A stretch of DNA of 64,000 bases from Rutidosis leptorrhynchoides (GCF_046630445.1 NC_092337.1:360274001-360338000); one strand, 5' to 3'; positions 1 to 12,776 are shown, numbered from the stretch's first letter. Translations and numbers: made by a program. Notes: generated from the sequence alone by a model not told the origin.

Positions 1-1095
1 TATTGAGTGAATATCTTTAGTCATCTTTTCCATTCGTCTCTCCACATCATCTATCTTTGCGGAAATGGAATCTAAGTCATGGCTAGAATCGGCTCTAGCT
101 GCTTTAGATGATCTAACGATATCTTTTTCTTGGTGCCACTCATGTGAGTGGGAAGCAGTGTTATCAATAATTTTGTAAGCATCAGTTTCGGTTTTCTTCA
201 TAATAGAACCACCAGCTGCTATATCTATGTCTTTCCTTGTAGTGATGCCGCATCCTTGGTAGAATATTTGTACTATTTGACAGGTGTCTAAACCATGTTG
301 CGGACATCCTCTTAACAACTTTCCAAATCTAGTCCACGCCTCATATAGAGTTTCATTCTTCTGTGTTTATGTAATAATTTCTCCTTGAAGTCTTACGGCT
401 TTAGATGCAGGAAAGAATTGTTTAAGAAAATTTTCAACTAAAACGTCCCATGTATCAATCGCCCCTTCAGGTAACGATTCCAACCAATCTTTGGCTTATC
501 CCTTTAAAGTCCAGGGAAATAACATGAGATATATCTGTTCATCCTCCACTTCTCGGATTTTAAATAGTGTGCAGATCCTATTAAAGGTACGAAGATGTTC
601 ATTTGGATCTTCCTTCGGCGCACCACTAAATTGGCATTGATTAGTCACCATGTGTAGAATTTGTCCTTTGATTTCATAATCTGGCGCATTAATGTCTGGA
701 TGAGTAATTGCGTGACCTTGGCCAGTGCGTTTAGCTCTCATTCGGTCTTCCATACTTAATGGTTCTGTTACTTCCATAATTGAATTTGTTGAATCGGAAT
801 CACTAGAGGATTCTGATTTAATGATTCGTTCCTCAACAATCTCTGTTTGAATGATTGGTGGTTCCGGAGGAAAATTTAATGGTTCAGGATCTACGAATCG
901 TCCCTGAATATTCTCCGGATTCTCAATTGTGAGGTCGGGTTCAAAAAATGGATTATCGGAAATTTGAACTGGAGTACTTGGTCGACTGGATGACGATTCT
1001 AAAGAAAAATCAACGGCGGTAATATTTGCTAAATGTCTTGATCTAGTTACAGATGGTGAACGTACAAAAGGTGGTGAACGTCTTGCTCGGTGCAT
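1..1095 (-). pseudogene. T1 Ty3/gypsy gag, broken, runs off left edge
   Basis: This is the capsid-type gag of a Ty3/gypsy retrotransposon, read on the minus strand from an ATG at 1095. The first 199 residues have a proline- and acid-rich head, then a typical plant gypsy gag stretch (FSGAPKEDPNEHLRTF, then a short hydrophobic LMLFPW motif). A stop falls just below 496, but the same frame continues to the left edge with further gag-like sequence (KDWLESLPEGAIDTWDVL, EAWTRFGKLLRGCPQHGLDT) and a second stop near 370. The gene is therefore broken by nonsense changes, not by the window edge alone. It follows the leader, PBS and 5' LTR at 1096-4462, as expected for a Tat-type element. Family naming rests on remembered gag similarity and the tRNA-Asp type PBS. 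Confidence 0.8.
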
Positions 1096-2444
1096 TCACT
1101 GAATATCCTATTAGTTTTTAAAAGGAAAGAAAAATTATAATAAGTTATCCAATCAATAGACTTTTCTAATTTTGCCCACGTTTCGAATAGCCAAAAGATG
1201 CAGCAGAGGGGCAGGATTCGTTTGGTCTTAATATAATTGAGGACTGTTTGGCTCCAATAACCCGGTCCACGTACAAATCCAACTATTACTACGAACCAGA
1301 AAATTTTGATGTCTATCAATTTAACCACTTAAAATAAATTTTCGTAATTTTAAGAAATTTAGATAAGAAGTAGAATAAAAATCTATGTCCTAAAAACTAG
1401 AATAGCGAGAAATAAGAAAGAAAAAGAGCGTGTCGAAAAAGGTCGAAAAAGAAAAATGGTTGAAAAATAAAAGGTGACGGAAAAATAAAAAAACTTATAA
1501 AACTTAAAAACACTTGACTAACCTAACCTTATTACCACAACTAACTTAAAATTATAATCGCAAATTGAGATTACTAATTGGAATGATAATTGATACATAG
1601 GTAAAAGTCGTCTAAAAATATTAAAGCTTACAGGAAAAACTAAATCTCAAATGGAAATAACTTAAAAAGAAACTAAAACTTAAAAAGGCGTCGCAAAATT
1701 CTAAAGTACCTAAATCTTAGTCTAAAGAAAAAGCACTTAAGGAATTCTACGGCAAAGCCTAAAAATCTAGAAGTAAAAATAACTATGGCAAAAACTAAGT
1801 TTAAAACTAAAAACTAGCGAAAAATACAAATATTACGCTAAAACAATTAAAAAAACAAAATATAAAAATATACAAAAAGTTGTAAAATTTACAATTTTTA
1901 TAAAAATATTATTTTTATATTATTTTATAAAACTATTAATTTTATATATAATAAAAATAATTAAAATTTAAAATATAATTTAATTTAAAAACTTAAACTA
2001 ATTATATTAATAATTAAGTAATTAGGGTTTATTAATAATAATAATTATAAAATCCGTAATTAATGCGAAATTAGGGTTCTGTCATGTGTGTCAGAGTGTC
2101 TCCGCGAGTCGCGGTATTCCAAGCAGCAAACTCCGCGAGTCGCGGGGTTCCAAAATTCAACTCTGGTACAGTTTTTTAATTCGACGTTTTTTTTTTCTTT
2201 TTTTTTAAATAAACACAAAATATTTAAATAAAACTTATATTTTTATAAAATAAAAATAAATAAACTTTATAAAACTTAAATATTTAACAAACTCTTAAAA
2301 ATATTTATATTTTTGTTTTCTTTTTATATTTTCGAATAATTAAAAACGTATTTTTTTTTACAAAAACGTATTTTTATAAAAGTAAACTAAAAATAAAAAT
2401 CTTTTTTTTTTATATTAGCGTTGCGCTTCCGGCTTTTAAGCGAT
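1096..2444 (-). other. T1 untranslated leader, AT-rich, no gene
   Basis: This stretch lies between the primer binding site and gag of T1. It is strongly AT-rich with many short A and T runs and no convincing ORF. The short ORF reported on the minus strand at 1047-1328 overlaps gag in another frame and is not credible. The leader holds one GC-rich island at 2100-2147, described separately. Confidence 0.6.
2100..2147. repeat. paired GC-rich palindromes in the T1 leader
   Basis: Two copies of a palindromic motif, CTCCGCGAGTCGCGG at 2100-2114 and CTCCGCGAGTCGCGGGG at 2131-2147, sit in an otherwise AT-rich leader. The core CCGCGAGTCGCGG is symmetric around its central G. Centres at 2108 and 2139 are 31 bp apart. 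The same motif occurs twice in the T1 LTR at 3946-3994. No function is known to me. Confidence 0.85.
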
Positions 2445-2462
2445 TCTCCGGCAGCGGCGCCA
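2445..2462 (-). other. T1 primer binding site, tRNA-Asp type
   Basis: On the minus strand the sequence is TGGCGCCGCTGCCGGAGA. It begins eight bases after the LTR end and matches the complement of the 3' end of plant tRNA-Asp at about 16 of 18 positions. It fixes the orientation of T1 and marks 2471-4462 as its 5' LTR. Confidence 0.85.
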
Positions 2463-2470
2463 AAAATACT

Positions 2471-4462
2471 TGATGTCAAAGCAGATGGGTATAAAATACT
2501 ATTAAATTTTACAAGGAAATACTATTAAATACGATACAATTTTACACAAGATATTTATTTATTTATTGAATGGATATACTTAAACCTTGCTACAACACTT
2601 ATAGGCAGTGTACCTAATCGTACAGTAGTGTAGTTTTTAGTAAGTCCGGTTCGGTCCACAGGGAATCTTTTAAACAAAGCTTAACGCTATATTAGTTTTA
2701 TTTTATAAAAATACAAATATATATATATAAGTAATATTATTATTATAAAGGTGGATTTTTACCGTTTAATGACCGGTTTATCGATTTTAAAACTTTAGTC
2801 GCAGTTAAAACCAAATGTAAAATATTAAATAAATAAAAGACTTAATTTAAAGCGTAAAGTAAATAACTATAATGAAATTGCGAATAATAAAAGTGCGATA
2901 AAATAAACTTGCGATAATTAAAAAGTACGATAATTAAAAGTGCAATTAAATACAATAACAATAAATAAAAATACGATAATTAGAAGTGCAATTAAATATA
3001 AAATAAAGGAAATTAAATATGAAATAAAAGAATTATGCTTATTTAAACTTCCGTAATCATGATGTTTGACGTGTTGATTTTAGTTTTATGCCCATGGGTT
3101 AATTGTCCTTTGTCCTGGATTATTTAATATGTCCATACGGATTTGTCCATAATAGTCCATCAGTCATAAATATAAAGAGCGAAAGCCTTCGTCAAATTAT
3201 TCTTATTCCCAAAGTCAAATATTCCAACTAATTGGGGATTCGAATTGTAACAAGGTTTTAATACTTTGTTTAATGAATACACCAGGTTATCGACTGCGTA
3301 TAAACCAAGGTTTTACTACTTTGTTAACAATTACACCAATTACCCTTGAATGTAATTCACCCCTGTTTCAACAAGTCTATTAACTATTAATCCAGTTCCG
3401 TATCCGGTAAAATGAATAATTATTGGTATTTATAGATATCCCACCCACCGTACCCAGTCAAGCGTATGTGGTTATATATAAATACGTCGAATTATAAGTT
3501 TGTATATTAAATTAACAAGGTATTGTTTAGTTAATATAAAACCCATTAATAACCCATAGTCTAATTTCCACAAGTGTCGTTCTTTTATCCAAACCCCAAT
3601 TATGGTACAAAGCCCAATTACCCAATTTTAGTAATTAGCCCAACATCATGATTACTTCGGATTTAAATAAGCATAATAATAACTTAGCTACGAGACATTA
3701 AATTAAAAAGGTTGAACATAACTTACAATGATTAAAAATAGCGTAGCGTTACACGGACAGAATTTCAACTTACACCCTTACAACTTTCGCTAACATACCC
3801 TTATTATTAGGATTAAAATTAAAATTAAAATTAAAATATAAATTATAAATATAAATATTACGTATATAGTTAGAGAGATTGATATTTTTAGATGATAAAT
3901 TGATCAGAATTCGTTGGGATTTATAGGGAGTTTCAGTTTTTGGGGCTCCGCGACTCGCGTCCCTTTTCTTCTTCAAACTCCGCGAGTCGCGGAGATCGTT
4001 TTCACAGCTCACCCACATTTGGCTCTTTGTTTGCCGACGATTTATTTTATAAATATAATATATATATAATTAATATAATTAATTATATATTATATTATAT
4101 TTATATACATAGTTAACTTGTAATTTTTAGTCCGTTGCGTCGAGCATTGAGAGTTGACTCTGGTCCCGGTTCCGGATTTTCGAACGTCCTTGCGTACAAT
4201 TTAATATCTTGTACTTTGCGTTTTGAATCTTGTACTCTTGTAATTTCGAGACGTTTCTTATCAATAATTGGAACCTCTTTGATTGTCTTTTGTACTTTTG
4301 AGCTTTTTGGTCGTTTACGTCTTTAATTCGTCGAATCTATCTTTTGTCTTCACCTTTTATTATTTAAACGAATATCACTTGTAAATAGAACAATTGCAAC
4401 TAAAAGCTTGTCTTTCTTGAGGAATAATGCTATGAAATATATGTTCGTTTTTAGCATTATCA
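2471..4462 (-). repeat. T1 5' LTR
   Basis: This LTR is about 2.0 kb, minus strand, starting TGATAATGCTAAAAACGAAC at 4462 and ending ACATCA at 2471. It is inverted relative to 6436-8422, with which it shares recognisable sequence over nearly its whole length, so both are LTRs of one family. The PBS follows eight bases beyond the end. It holds a TATA-like promoter (3919-3926) and paired palindromes. The matching 3' LTR must lie off the left edge; the expected target duplication there would be the bases next to 4462 (ACTTT on the plus strand). Confidence 0.85.
3919..3994 (-). promoter_or_regulatory. T1 LTR promoter: two palindromes plus TATA box
   Basis: Read on the minus strand, a perfect 17-bp palindrome CTCCGCGACTCGCGGAG (3994-3978) is followed by a second copy with decayed outer bases (3962-3946), then TATAAAT starting at 3925. 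Palindrome centres 3986 and 3954 are 32 bp apart, and the second ends 20 bp before TATA. The TATA call is by consensus; the palindrome role is inference. Confidence 0.6.
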
Positions 4463-6435
4463 ACTTTTATGTAATGTTTAACATTTTTATTATTTTGTAC
4501 TAATATTTCATTTTTGTAATTTGAAAGTGGGATATTAAGTCCCATTTCAAAATACCATGCATGTTTATATTTGTATTGTATGTATTTTATCTCATGTACA
4601 CAACAGGGTAAAACAGCGCATTTTCAAAGACTGGCATTAAGTTCAGCAAAAGCAACTAATTTTGACGACAAGATGCAAAATATATGTGAAATAACAACTG
4701 CAGGAATGAACAAATGATGTGCACCATTTATCATTCAAACAAACAACAATATGTTTGGAAACTTTGGTAAAATTTAATCATTTTTCTACGCTAATTACCC
4801 TCAATAATTTAAATTATTACTGATTTCTTACAAATGAGGGCATTGCAAGATCTTAAGTGTGAGAAGGGATTAAATTCTTTCGGTTTTAAAAATTTGACTT
4901 ATACACTTGGGTTAATAGCCACCGTTAAAATACTAGTAAAGCAGTAGTTGTATTAGAATCTAGTGCTCTCTGATACTAAAGAACAGCCCTAGTCTTATAT
5001 ACTGACTACCCACATCTAGTAAAATTTTTAACTTTTTTTTAGCTAAATGAACTCAAAATCATGTTTATACATATTTATGAACGATAAAACTAGGTGTTAA
5101 CACCGAAATTATTGTTACCTCGGAAAGGACATAAATTGAGAAACAACCCAAAACGCTTGAATTCATTTAAAATGGAATAGAAGAGAATAAAAAGGCAAAG
5201 AAAGAAATATAAAAGCCAAGTGTGGGAAAAATTTACCAAGTTATTTAAATCATATATCACATATTTTTGTACAAATAATTGAAGGTACTTTTGTTTTGGA
5301 CGATTTTAATCAGATTTACCCGATTTCTTATAATATATTTGAAAGAAATGTGCCACTTGATTTAAAAGGAAGTAAAGTCTTCCGAGAAAAAGACACGCGC
5401 TTCTTGATTTCGGTCAGGAAGTTGTCGTCCAGACCAGTTGTAGAGTCTACGAAAAACCTTGAAAAGTTTTTCGAAAATCAGCTGGAAATCCACGGACCTC
5501 AGCATCAAATAGGGTCGCCATGTAGTCAGAGTTATCCTATCCATGAGAGGATCTGTCTCGTACAATGGGGGGCACAATGCAAATTAGCTTATAAGACTAA
5601 TGAATCAGATCCCCAGAAAGGATAATCTCCTTAAAAGATCAAAAATCAGCTTTTTAGCCTGATATTACTCAATCCTTGAGGTTGACCTTAAAGATTGAGA
5701 ATTCAAACTCATGGAATTCAATGATATCTAAACTCGAGCTTGAACGAGAAAATATTTTGATCAAATTACAAATCGATTTGTTTTCTAAAAACCTATTTTC
5801 AATGCTTTCATTACCATTGAACGTAAAATCCTAGGAATTCACCTGGAATTCATTAGGTCACCTGAACCAAATTGGGTGTCAACCGTAAGAATGGTGGTTG
5901 CATAGCATGGTCGAAGACAGGACCTTGTGCCAGACCAAAAAATTATAGGGTGATTTTTACTATTGCTCCTACAAACGATAGTAATTGCATCCGACACGTT
6001 GTGGACCATAATCAAAAGCATGTCATTAGATATTTCCTTAACAGTTGCTTGTTCAACGCTTTCCTGTACAACCGGACGGTAGTTTACCGAAAGGTAATAT
6101 ACGGAGCAAGTATACTGGACGTGTTGCTTTCCTAATACAAGGTTAGCAAGTGGGTGACACAAAACCATAAGTTTTGAGCTAAAATTTTCAAAATCTGAAA
6201 CCCACAAAACCATTTTGCAAACACCGGTGAAGGGTTATTCTGGAAAACTTATCTAGGGTAAAAGCTAGATTGAAATTTCAAAAGATAAAATGTTTTCATA
6301 AAGATCCAATTTCCTAAAGGATCTAAATTTTTATAGTCATGTGGGACTGTAAACCACAACGTTACTATCATTGTTCATACCGCCGTATTAAAATCACTGA
6401 TGTACAAAGTGTGAAGAATAAAGTGTGGGAATATT
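4463..6435 (+). mobile_element. T2 internal 3' region, non-coding remnant
   Basis: This is the sequence between the T1 insertion point and the T2 LTR. It shows no convincing protein; the ORF at 5296-5625 has no recognisable domain. Just before the LTR, AAAGTGTGGGA at 6420-6430 is a good polypurine tract, so this is the 3' end of a plus-strand element of the same LTR family as T1. The rest of T2 is expected on the far side of T1, off the left edge. Confidence 0.6.
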
Positions 6436-6907
6436 TGATAATGCTAAAAACGAACACATATTTCATAGCATTATCCTTCAAGAAAGACAAGCTTTTAGTT
6501 GCAATTGTTCTATTTACAAGTGATATTCGTTTAAATATTAAAAGGTGAAGACAAAAGACAGATTCGACGATTTGAAGACGCAAATGACCAAAATGCCAAA
6601 AAGTACAAAGTACAATCCAAGTGGTTCAATTTATTGATGAGACACGTCTAAAAGTTACAAGAGTACGAGCCGCGAAACGCAAAGTACAAGATAATAAATC
6701 GTACGAAAGGACGTTCGAAAATCCGAAACCGGGACATGAACCAACTATCAACGCGCGACGCAACGGACCTAAAATTACTAGCCAACTATGCACAAGAATA
6801 TAATATAACATATATATAATTATATAAAATTATATATATTATATTATATAATAAATAAATCAAGAGCCGCCCACGTTTTTGGAAGCAAATGGAGCAGGAA
6901 AAGCAGG

Positions 6908-6984
6908 TCATGCGATTGCATGGCCTGGGTGCCTTATTCCCATGCGATCGCATGGCACCCAGGACCTGGCCACATCTATAAATA
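6908..6984 (+). promoter_or_regulatory. T2 LTR promoter: two palindromes plus TATA box
   Basis: A near-perfect palindrome CATGCGATTGCATGG (6909-6923) and a perfect one CCATGCGATCGCATGG (6940-6955) have centres 32 bp apart. TATAAATA begins at 6977, 21 bp after the second. The second palindrome is also enclosed by a longer inverted repeat (CCTGGGTGCC at 6924, GGCACCCAGG at 6954). The position within the LTR equals that of the T1 pair, but the palindrome sequence is unrelated to it. Confidence 0.65.
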
Positions 6985-8122
6985 GCAGCATATTTCGGAC
7001 GTTTTATGTACACCTTCAGTAACTGATATTCACTCTCTCAATATATTTATATTTATATTTTATAATTATAATTTTAATATTAAGTAAATAATAATAAGGT
7101 TATAGTAGCGAATGTTTTAAGCTTGTAAGTCGAAATTCTGTCCGTGTAACATTACGCGATTAATACTCACTGTAAGTTATGTTCAACCTTTTTAAATTAA
7201 TGTCTCGTAGCTAAGTTATTATTATGTTTATTTAAGCCGAAGTAATCGTGATGTTGGACTAAATATTAAGACGGGGTTATTGGGCTTTGGACCATAATTG
7301 GGGTTTGTACAAAAGACCGACACTTGTGGAAATTGGACTGTGGGCTATTAAAGGGCTTTATATTTATTTAACTGAATGATAGTTCGTTAATTTAATATCG
7401 AGATTTACAAATTGAGGTAATTATAAATAACCACATACACTCGATCGGACACGATGGGCGGAATATTTATAAATACGAATAATTGTTCATTTAACCGGAC
7501 ACAGGAATGGATTAATAGTCAATGGACTCATTAAAACAGGGGTGGATTACATACAAGGACACTTGGTGTAATTGTTAATAAAGTATTAAAACCTTTGATT
7601 GCACACAGTCGATAACCTGGTGTAATCATTAACAATGTATTAAACCCTTATTACAGTTTAAGTCCCCAATTAGTTGGAATATTTGACTTCGGGTATAAGG
7701 GTAATTTGACGAGGACACTCGCACTTTATATTTATGATCGATGGACTGTTATGGACAAAAACCAGATGGACATATCGAATAATCCAGGACAAAGGACAAT
7801 TAACCCATGGTAATAAATTAAAATCAACACGTCAAACATCGTGATTACGGAAGTTTAAATAAGCATAATTCCTTTAATTTATATCTCATCGTACTTTTAT
7901 TTATTGTCATTTTATTTATCGTCATTTTATTTATCGTACTTTAAATTATCGCACTTTTAATTATCGCACTTTTATTTATCGTCATTTAATTTACTCTTTA
8001 AATTAAGTTGTATTTATATTTAATATTTTACATTAGGTTTTAATTGTGACTTAAGACATAAAATCGACAAACCGGTCACTAAACGGTAAAAACTCTTTTT
8101 TATAATAATAATAATAATACTA

Positions 8123-8125
<3 letters not shown>

Positions 8126-8182
<57 letters not shown>
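8126..8182. repeat. (TA)n microsatellite in T2 LTR
   Basis: Uninterrupted TA dinucleotides of about 57 bp, preceded by a short ATA run. It gives rise to a spurious Ile-Tyr repeat ORF on the minus strand. Confidence 0.95.
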
Positions 8183-8188
<6 letters not shown>

Positions 8189-8422
8189 CAAATATAGTTT
8201 AAAATATATATAGCGTTAAACTCAGCTAGCTCCCTGTGGAACGAACCGGACTTACTAAAAACCATACTACACTACGATTAGGTACACTACCTATAAGTGT
8301 TGTAGCAAGGTTTAGGTATATCTATTCTATAAATAAATAAATAACTTGTGTAAATTGTATCGTATTTAATAGTATTTCGTAGTAAAATATAATCTATTTC
8401 GTACTACACCTCGCACACATCA

Positions 8423-9099
8423 CCCACCAACAACAATAATAACTTGCTACAAATAACCCATTTCATCTTAAAAATGGGTTTTACAACTAACTAGCTCAAA
8501 ACCCTAATCTTGAATATCAAACCACAAAGATGAAATTCGGAGTTGAGACTTACCAATACCGCCAAAATGATGCCGTTGACGAGTAGAACAACTTTAACAC
8601 TTGAGCTTTTGTTCGATTCAAGCTTCTTCTTCTCCGATTAAAGCTCTCTCTCTCTCTCTCTCTTTCTTACTAAAATGACTTCTTCTCTCTAGGGTTTGAT
8701 GAGAGAGTGAGAGAGATAAGGTTGAGATGAAAATGGAGCCAAGAATCTGCTCCCACTCATTTATCCCGTCTATATGTGAAAGGACCATAATAACCCTCAT
8801 TTAAACCCTTTAAAAAGGCTAAAAAAATGCATCAGGGGCAATCGGAGCGCCGCTCCAACCTACAGATACTAGCAGTCGAGCAAAAATCAGGATTAGCAAC
8901 TTGTTTTGACCATAACTTTTCGACCGTAACTCCGTTTTCGATGAATCAAATATCGTTGGAAACGTAATAAGATACTCTTTCCAATGGTAAGTCTTTGAAA
9001 CATCAACTCAAAATTTATTCGGGGTTGAAAAGTTACGTTACACTCCTTGTAACTCGAACAACATCCTGAATAACGTGTAATAGAAAATGGGGTGTTACA
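8423..9099 (-). repeat. K1 3' LTR, first 0.7 kb, cut by T2
   Basis: Nearly identical in order to 14381-15056 with small indels, including a CT microsatellite that is longer here (8641-8665). It stops abruptly at 8422, where T2 begins. It has one GGAGCGCCGCTCC palindrome (8844-8856) where the 5' LTR has two. Confidence 0.85.
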
Positions 9100-9113
9100 A
9101 CTCTCCACCACTT

Positions 9114-11451
9114 AAACTCGATCACGTCCCCGTGATCCTCGTCACTTAACCGACCGGACCCACATTCTATGGTCCTCCAACAAACGTTCCAATCTGACTT
9201 CCACCACATTTCTCATTAACCAGAAGGTTAATCCACTAACTAAAACCACACTTGCACGCATTCCGAGCCACGCAATACATGCACCATCCGAAGTCTATAA
9301 CAATCACCTAGAATACGCGGAATCACCATGTACTCTTCTAACTCCTATAGGTAATTCTTCTCAAAGAGTCACCTTTAACCACTAAATCGTCACCCGCGAT
9401 TTATTAAAATCCACAAATCCAAGCACTAAAACTTGCTCAATCCCTCACATCGAGAAAACCCAACCAATCTCGTACCGAGATATCAACTCCTAGCGTACCA
9501 TACGAAATACATCACTAGTAACAACCACATACCAAAATAAAGTCAACACCCAAACCGATGAAGACCGAAATGAAAGCAAATCCTAACGGATAACGCTTAC
9601 CACTCAACGACCCTTGTAGTGCGCAAACACGGCTAATACGCCACTACCGCAAACTCGTGCGAAAAATACGACTATTGCATCACAATTCACACCAAAACGG
9701 CCGAAACAACCCGAGCCTAAACACATATGGAGGATGGTCGAAACAACCCGAACCTTAGTGAAATCTCAACAACCCGAAATTCACCAACCCAATCCATATT
9801 TCTCACAAAGAAATGACCGCACAACCCGAGTCATTGTGAATACGCACAAACCGATATTTACTACCTCCACCACATAGTATAACCGAGGATGGCTGTGCAA
9901 ACCGAGCCTTAGTGAATCCGAACCACCCGACATTCACTACCTCAAACTATGAGTCTGACCAACAGGGACAATCGTAAACCCGATATTCACGTTCCAACTC
10001 ACAACGCAAGGAATGGTACTCTCATTTCCCGATAATGTCATACTGTGCCGATATAACACTACTCCCAACACAATATCCATTAGTGTACTTAACACCGCGT
10101 AACACTAATCCCTAGGTGGTGTCTTATCACCGCGACTAACCCACCCATCACACACGCTCTTTTGGCCTCAATTAATGAGTGGTGTAGCATCGCGCACTGC
10201 ACACACCATAGTGAATTCTAACGTATTACACTAACCATACGGTCAACCACATCCGAGTCATGGTGATACCGGCTCCGTGGTTCACACCATACGCATTGTC
10301 ATGATGCTACTGGCTCCGTGGTTCACATCATAACACACCCGCACATGCTATGGCACTACCAGCGCCGTGGTCCATACCATAGCACACAACGTCATCACAA
10401 TCGAGCAAGAACCACCTATATCGCACATAGGGACAAATCAATAATTCTCTAGAAGAGAATCCAACACGCACATCCCTTAACCGGGGATCTCACCTTGCTC
10501 GTCAAACACGTCCATTTATCTCCTAAAGAGATTCACCACATTACCACCTCGGTGATAATTTAAATCCAAAACCATAAGTACAATTTATTCCAAACCGTAC
10601 TTTTACCACAATCGACCAACGTAGGTCTTAACGCTAGCCTCGAATCTATACGGGCATCGTCGAATATCAACACACTAGAACATCTTCGTGCGAGAGTTCA
10701 AACTCCCCCACTTATACTCCGACCCATAACCACTCATCTTTGACTCAGTCAACCGTCGAGTCCGTCTCCGTCTCACCGAGACTCATACAACCAACATGCT
10801 AAAGAAAGACAAGATCCATCCATCTTGTATTCCATGATATACACATCACTACAACTTGCACCATCCTTCAGCACACGAAGGATTTTGGATTATCCCTCGC
10901 TACTTCAACCGAAGTACTTACCAAACTGTACATGTATCACTCTAGCAATCCCCGAGTTGCTAGTACTTGTAACTTTCACACCGTCACTCAAGCACCTAAG
11001 GGTTTCTCACCGGTACCCTAAGTTCAATGTGACCGCAAAGCCATCAGAGTCGAATACCACGCTAGTAGGTATGAAAGAGGCACCTAACGTCGCGTCATGT
11101 AGACTCTTTCACCAATATACATCGAGATCAAACACTCGATTTCTCGGGTTCCATCCACCCGATGAACCTCATGGTTCCACCATCCTCAACACAAAAGCGA
11201 ACACGCGCTTAACAACCGAACACCAAAGCCCACACCCATGGTTTGGTAGAAACATTTCCCAAACACTAAGGAATGCTTGGTTGCACCAAGACTTACGCCC
11301 TTCACTCGTCAATCCGAACGCCACCCTAGGGTAATTCCATTAGGAATGTCACCCATAAAAATAATATGCACAACTCAAGGCATTTAACAAACCCAAACTC
11401 TTCGGTATACAATAAATAATTAAGGACATTTTTATTAAAACATAACGTACC
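9114..11451 (-). other. K1 non-coding internal region with tandem repeats
   Basis: About 2.3 kb between gag and the polypurine tract, where pol would lie. No pol domain is visible in any frame. The plus-strand ORF at 10825-11334 (169 codons) has no recognisable domain and is probably chance. Two degenerate tandem arrays are visible: about 9700-9960, built on ACCCGAGCCTTAGTGAAT-like units, and 10230-10390, three units ending in GGCTCCGTGGTTCAC or close variants. The first unit type also occurs inside the 5' LTR at 13490-13700. Confidence 0.65.
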
Positions 11452-12363
11452 TTAATGTCTCCTCGCGGCATTCGCCGCCGCCAACTCAGGACAATCCGAC
11501 TTGCGATGTCCTTCTTTATGACAATAGTAGCACATTCCGTCATCACTTCTCAGCATTGTGCACTCCCATAACTTGTGGCCCCTAACACCACAATTGAAGC
11601 ATCTAGGTGCACGAGAATCCATTGTGCCTTTCCCCACATTACCCGTACTCGCACTTGCACCCTTATTTTTCTTACTTGGGGCGCCATGCGAATCAACCCT
11701 TCTCTTACTTGAAGGTTCACTAATCTTCGATCGCGAATACGATTCGAAACCCCTAGCCACCGCGAATAACTCCGCAAACGACTTCGCTTGACCCCTGCTA
11801 ATTTTATTCTGCAAGTCATCATTCAGAGTTCGATAGAAATCCCCCATCAATGCCTGATCATTCCCAATATACTCCCAGCAAAAACGAGCCTTCGCCATAA
11901 AAGTCGTCTTGAGAGTATTCAAGTCCATAGATCCTTGTCGCAAATTTTGCAACTCATCGCCCAAATCCGAAAAATTGGCTTGCGTCCGGAACTCCTCGAA
12001 GAATTCCTTTTTAAAATCGTCCCACTATAACCCCATAAACGCTTCACCACCAACAATATCAATTTTACCGTCCAACCAATCTTTCGCCTACCCCGCAACA
12101 AGCTAGTAGCGAGTCGTGTCCTCTTCTCGGGAGGGCATTCAATAGTACGAAAACACCCTACGACATCCGAGATCCATGTTGTGCTTACCAAAGGATCCAA
12201 TTTCCCGGCATACATCGGGGGTTTAGTCCTCATGAAGCTCTTCGGAATTCGAATACTTCATATCCATTTCTTCTCGTAACGCACCCATTTGCTCTGCCAC
12301 GGCGGCCGCAACCCTTGTGTTAAACTCATCGTCGCCCGCCTCGATCCCATTTCTCGTCGTCAT
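11452..12363 (-). pseudogene. K1 gag with two zinc knuckles, broken
   Basis: Gag nucleocapsid/capsid gene on the minus strand from an ATG at 12363 (MTTRNGIEAGDDEFNTRVAA) to a stop at 11452. The intact last 170 codons contain the capsid C-terminal part (FYRTLNDDLQNKI), a basic Ser/Lys linker and two CCHC knuckles: CFNCGVRGHKLWEC and CYYCHKEGHRKSDC. Upstream, at least one frame change near 12228 and stops near 12090 and 12030 break it. Two knuckles separated by a short linker are usual for chromoviruses of the Tekay/Del type. The reading stops soon after the second knuckle, with no protease motif following. Confidence 0.85.
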
Positions 12364-12760
12364 TCTAAAGAATGCAAAACGATTAGTTCACGAACGTATA
12401 AAACCACACGCACAACACCGCCCCATCTTGCTAAACACTCATTGTACATCACTTCTTAGACACGATTTGCACCCGTAATAAGGTTTGCAAGTCCTTATTA
12501 CGCACACACGCCGTATCAACTTGTTAGTACAACGACCGCCTCGCTCAATGATATAAACCAACACAGCAAAAATTCTACGCGATATAAACACACGCAAGAA
12601 TTACATCACAACACAAGTCACAATCTTAGTTAGTTCACCTACACGCTAAGGCACTAACCAAGTCCCCGTCTGACCCGTTCACCTACAAGTCCCACAACAA
12701 ATAAGCACACACAAAAGTCTAAGTCTAGGCACCTATCTCATGTAGCCTAAATCCCTTAGA

Positions 12761-12776
12761 CCATGCTCTAATACCA
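12761..12776 (-). other. K1 primer binding site, tRNA-Met type
   Basis: TGGTATTAGAGCATGG on the minus strand, two bases after the LTR end. It differs at one base from the common plant TGGTATCAGAGC initiator-Met site. Confidence 0.85.

Larger units (their letters stand above)
6436..8422 (+). repeat. T2 3' LTR
   Basis: Plus-strand LTR of about 2.0 kb, starting TGATAATGCTAAAAACGAAC and ending ACACATCA. It is a diverged inverted copy of 2471-4462. The next bases (from 8423, CCCAC...) match the interior of the K1 LTR at about 14381, which shows that T2 inserted into the K1 3' LTR. As only the 3' side is present, the predicted partner of the CCCAC duplication is off-window. A TA microsatellite occupies 8126-8182. 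Confidence 0.85.

Noticed and set aside
5296-5625. 109-codon ORF in T2
   Set aside because: No recognisable motif and antisense ORF of similar length; it lies in the 3' non-coding part of a retroelement.
8020-8265. ORFs made of Ile-Tyr repeats (also at 36288, 37671, 47077-47695, 48150)
   Set aside because: They are translations of TA microsatellites and have no start context or domain.
10825-11334. 169-codon plus-strand ORF
   Set aside because: Opposite to the K1 element, no domain, and surrounded by repeat-rich non-coding sequence; likely chance.
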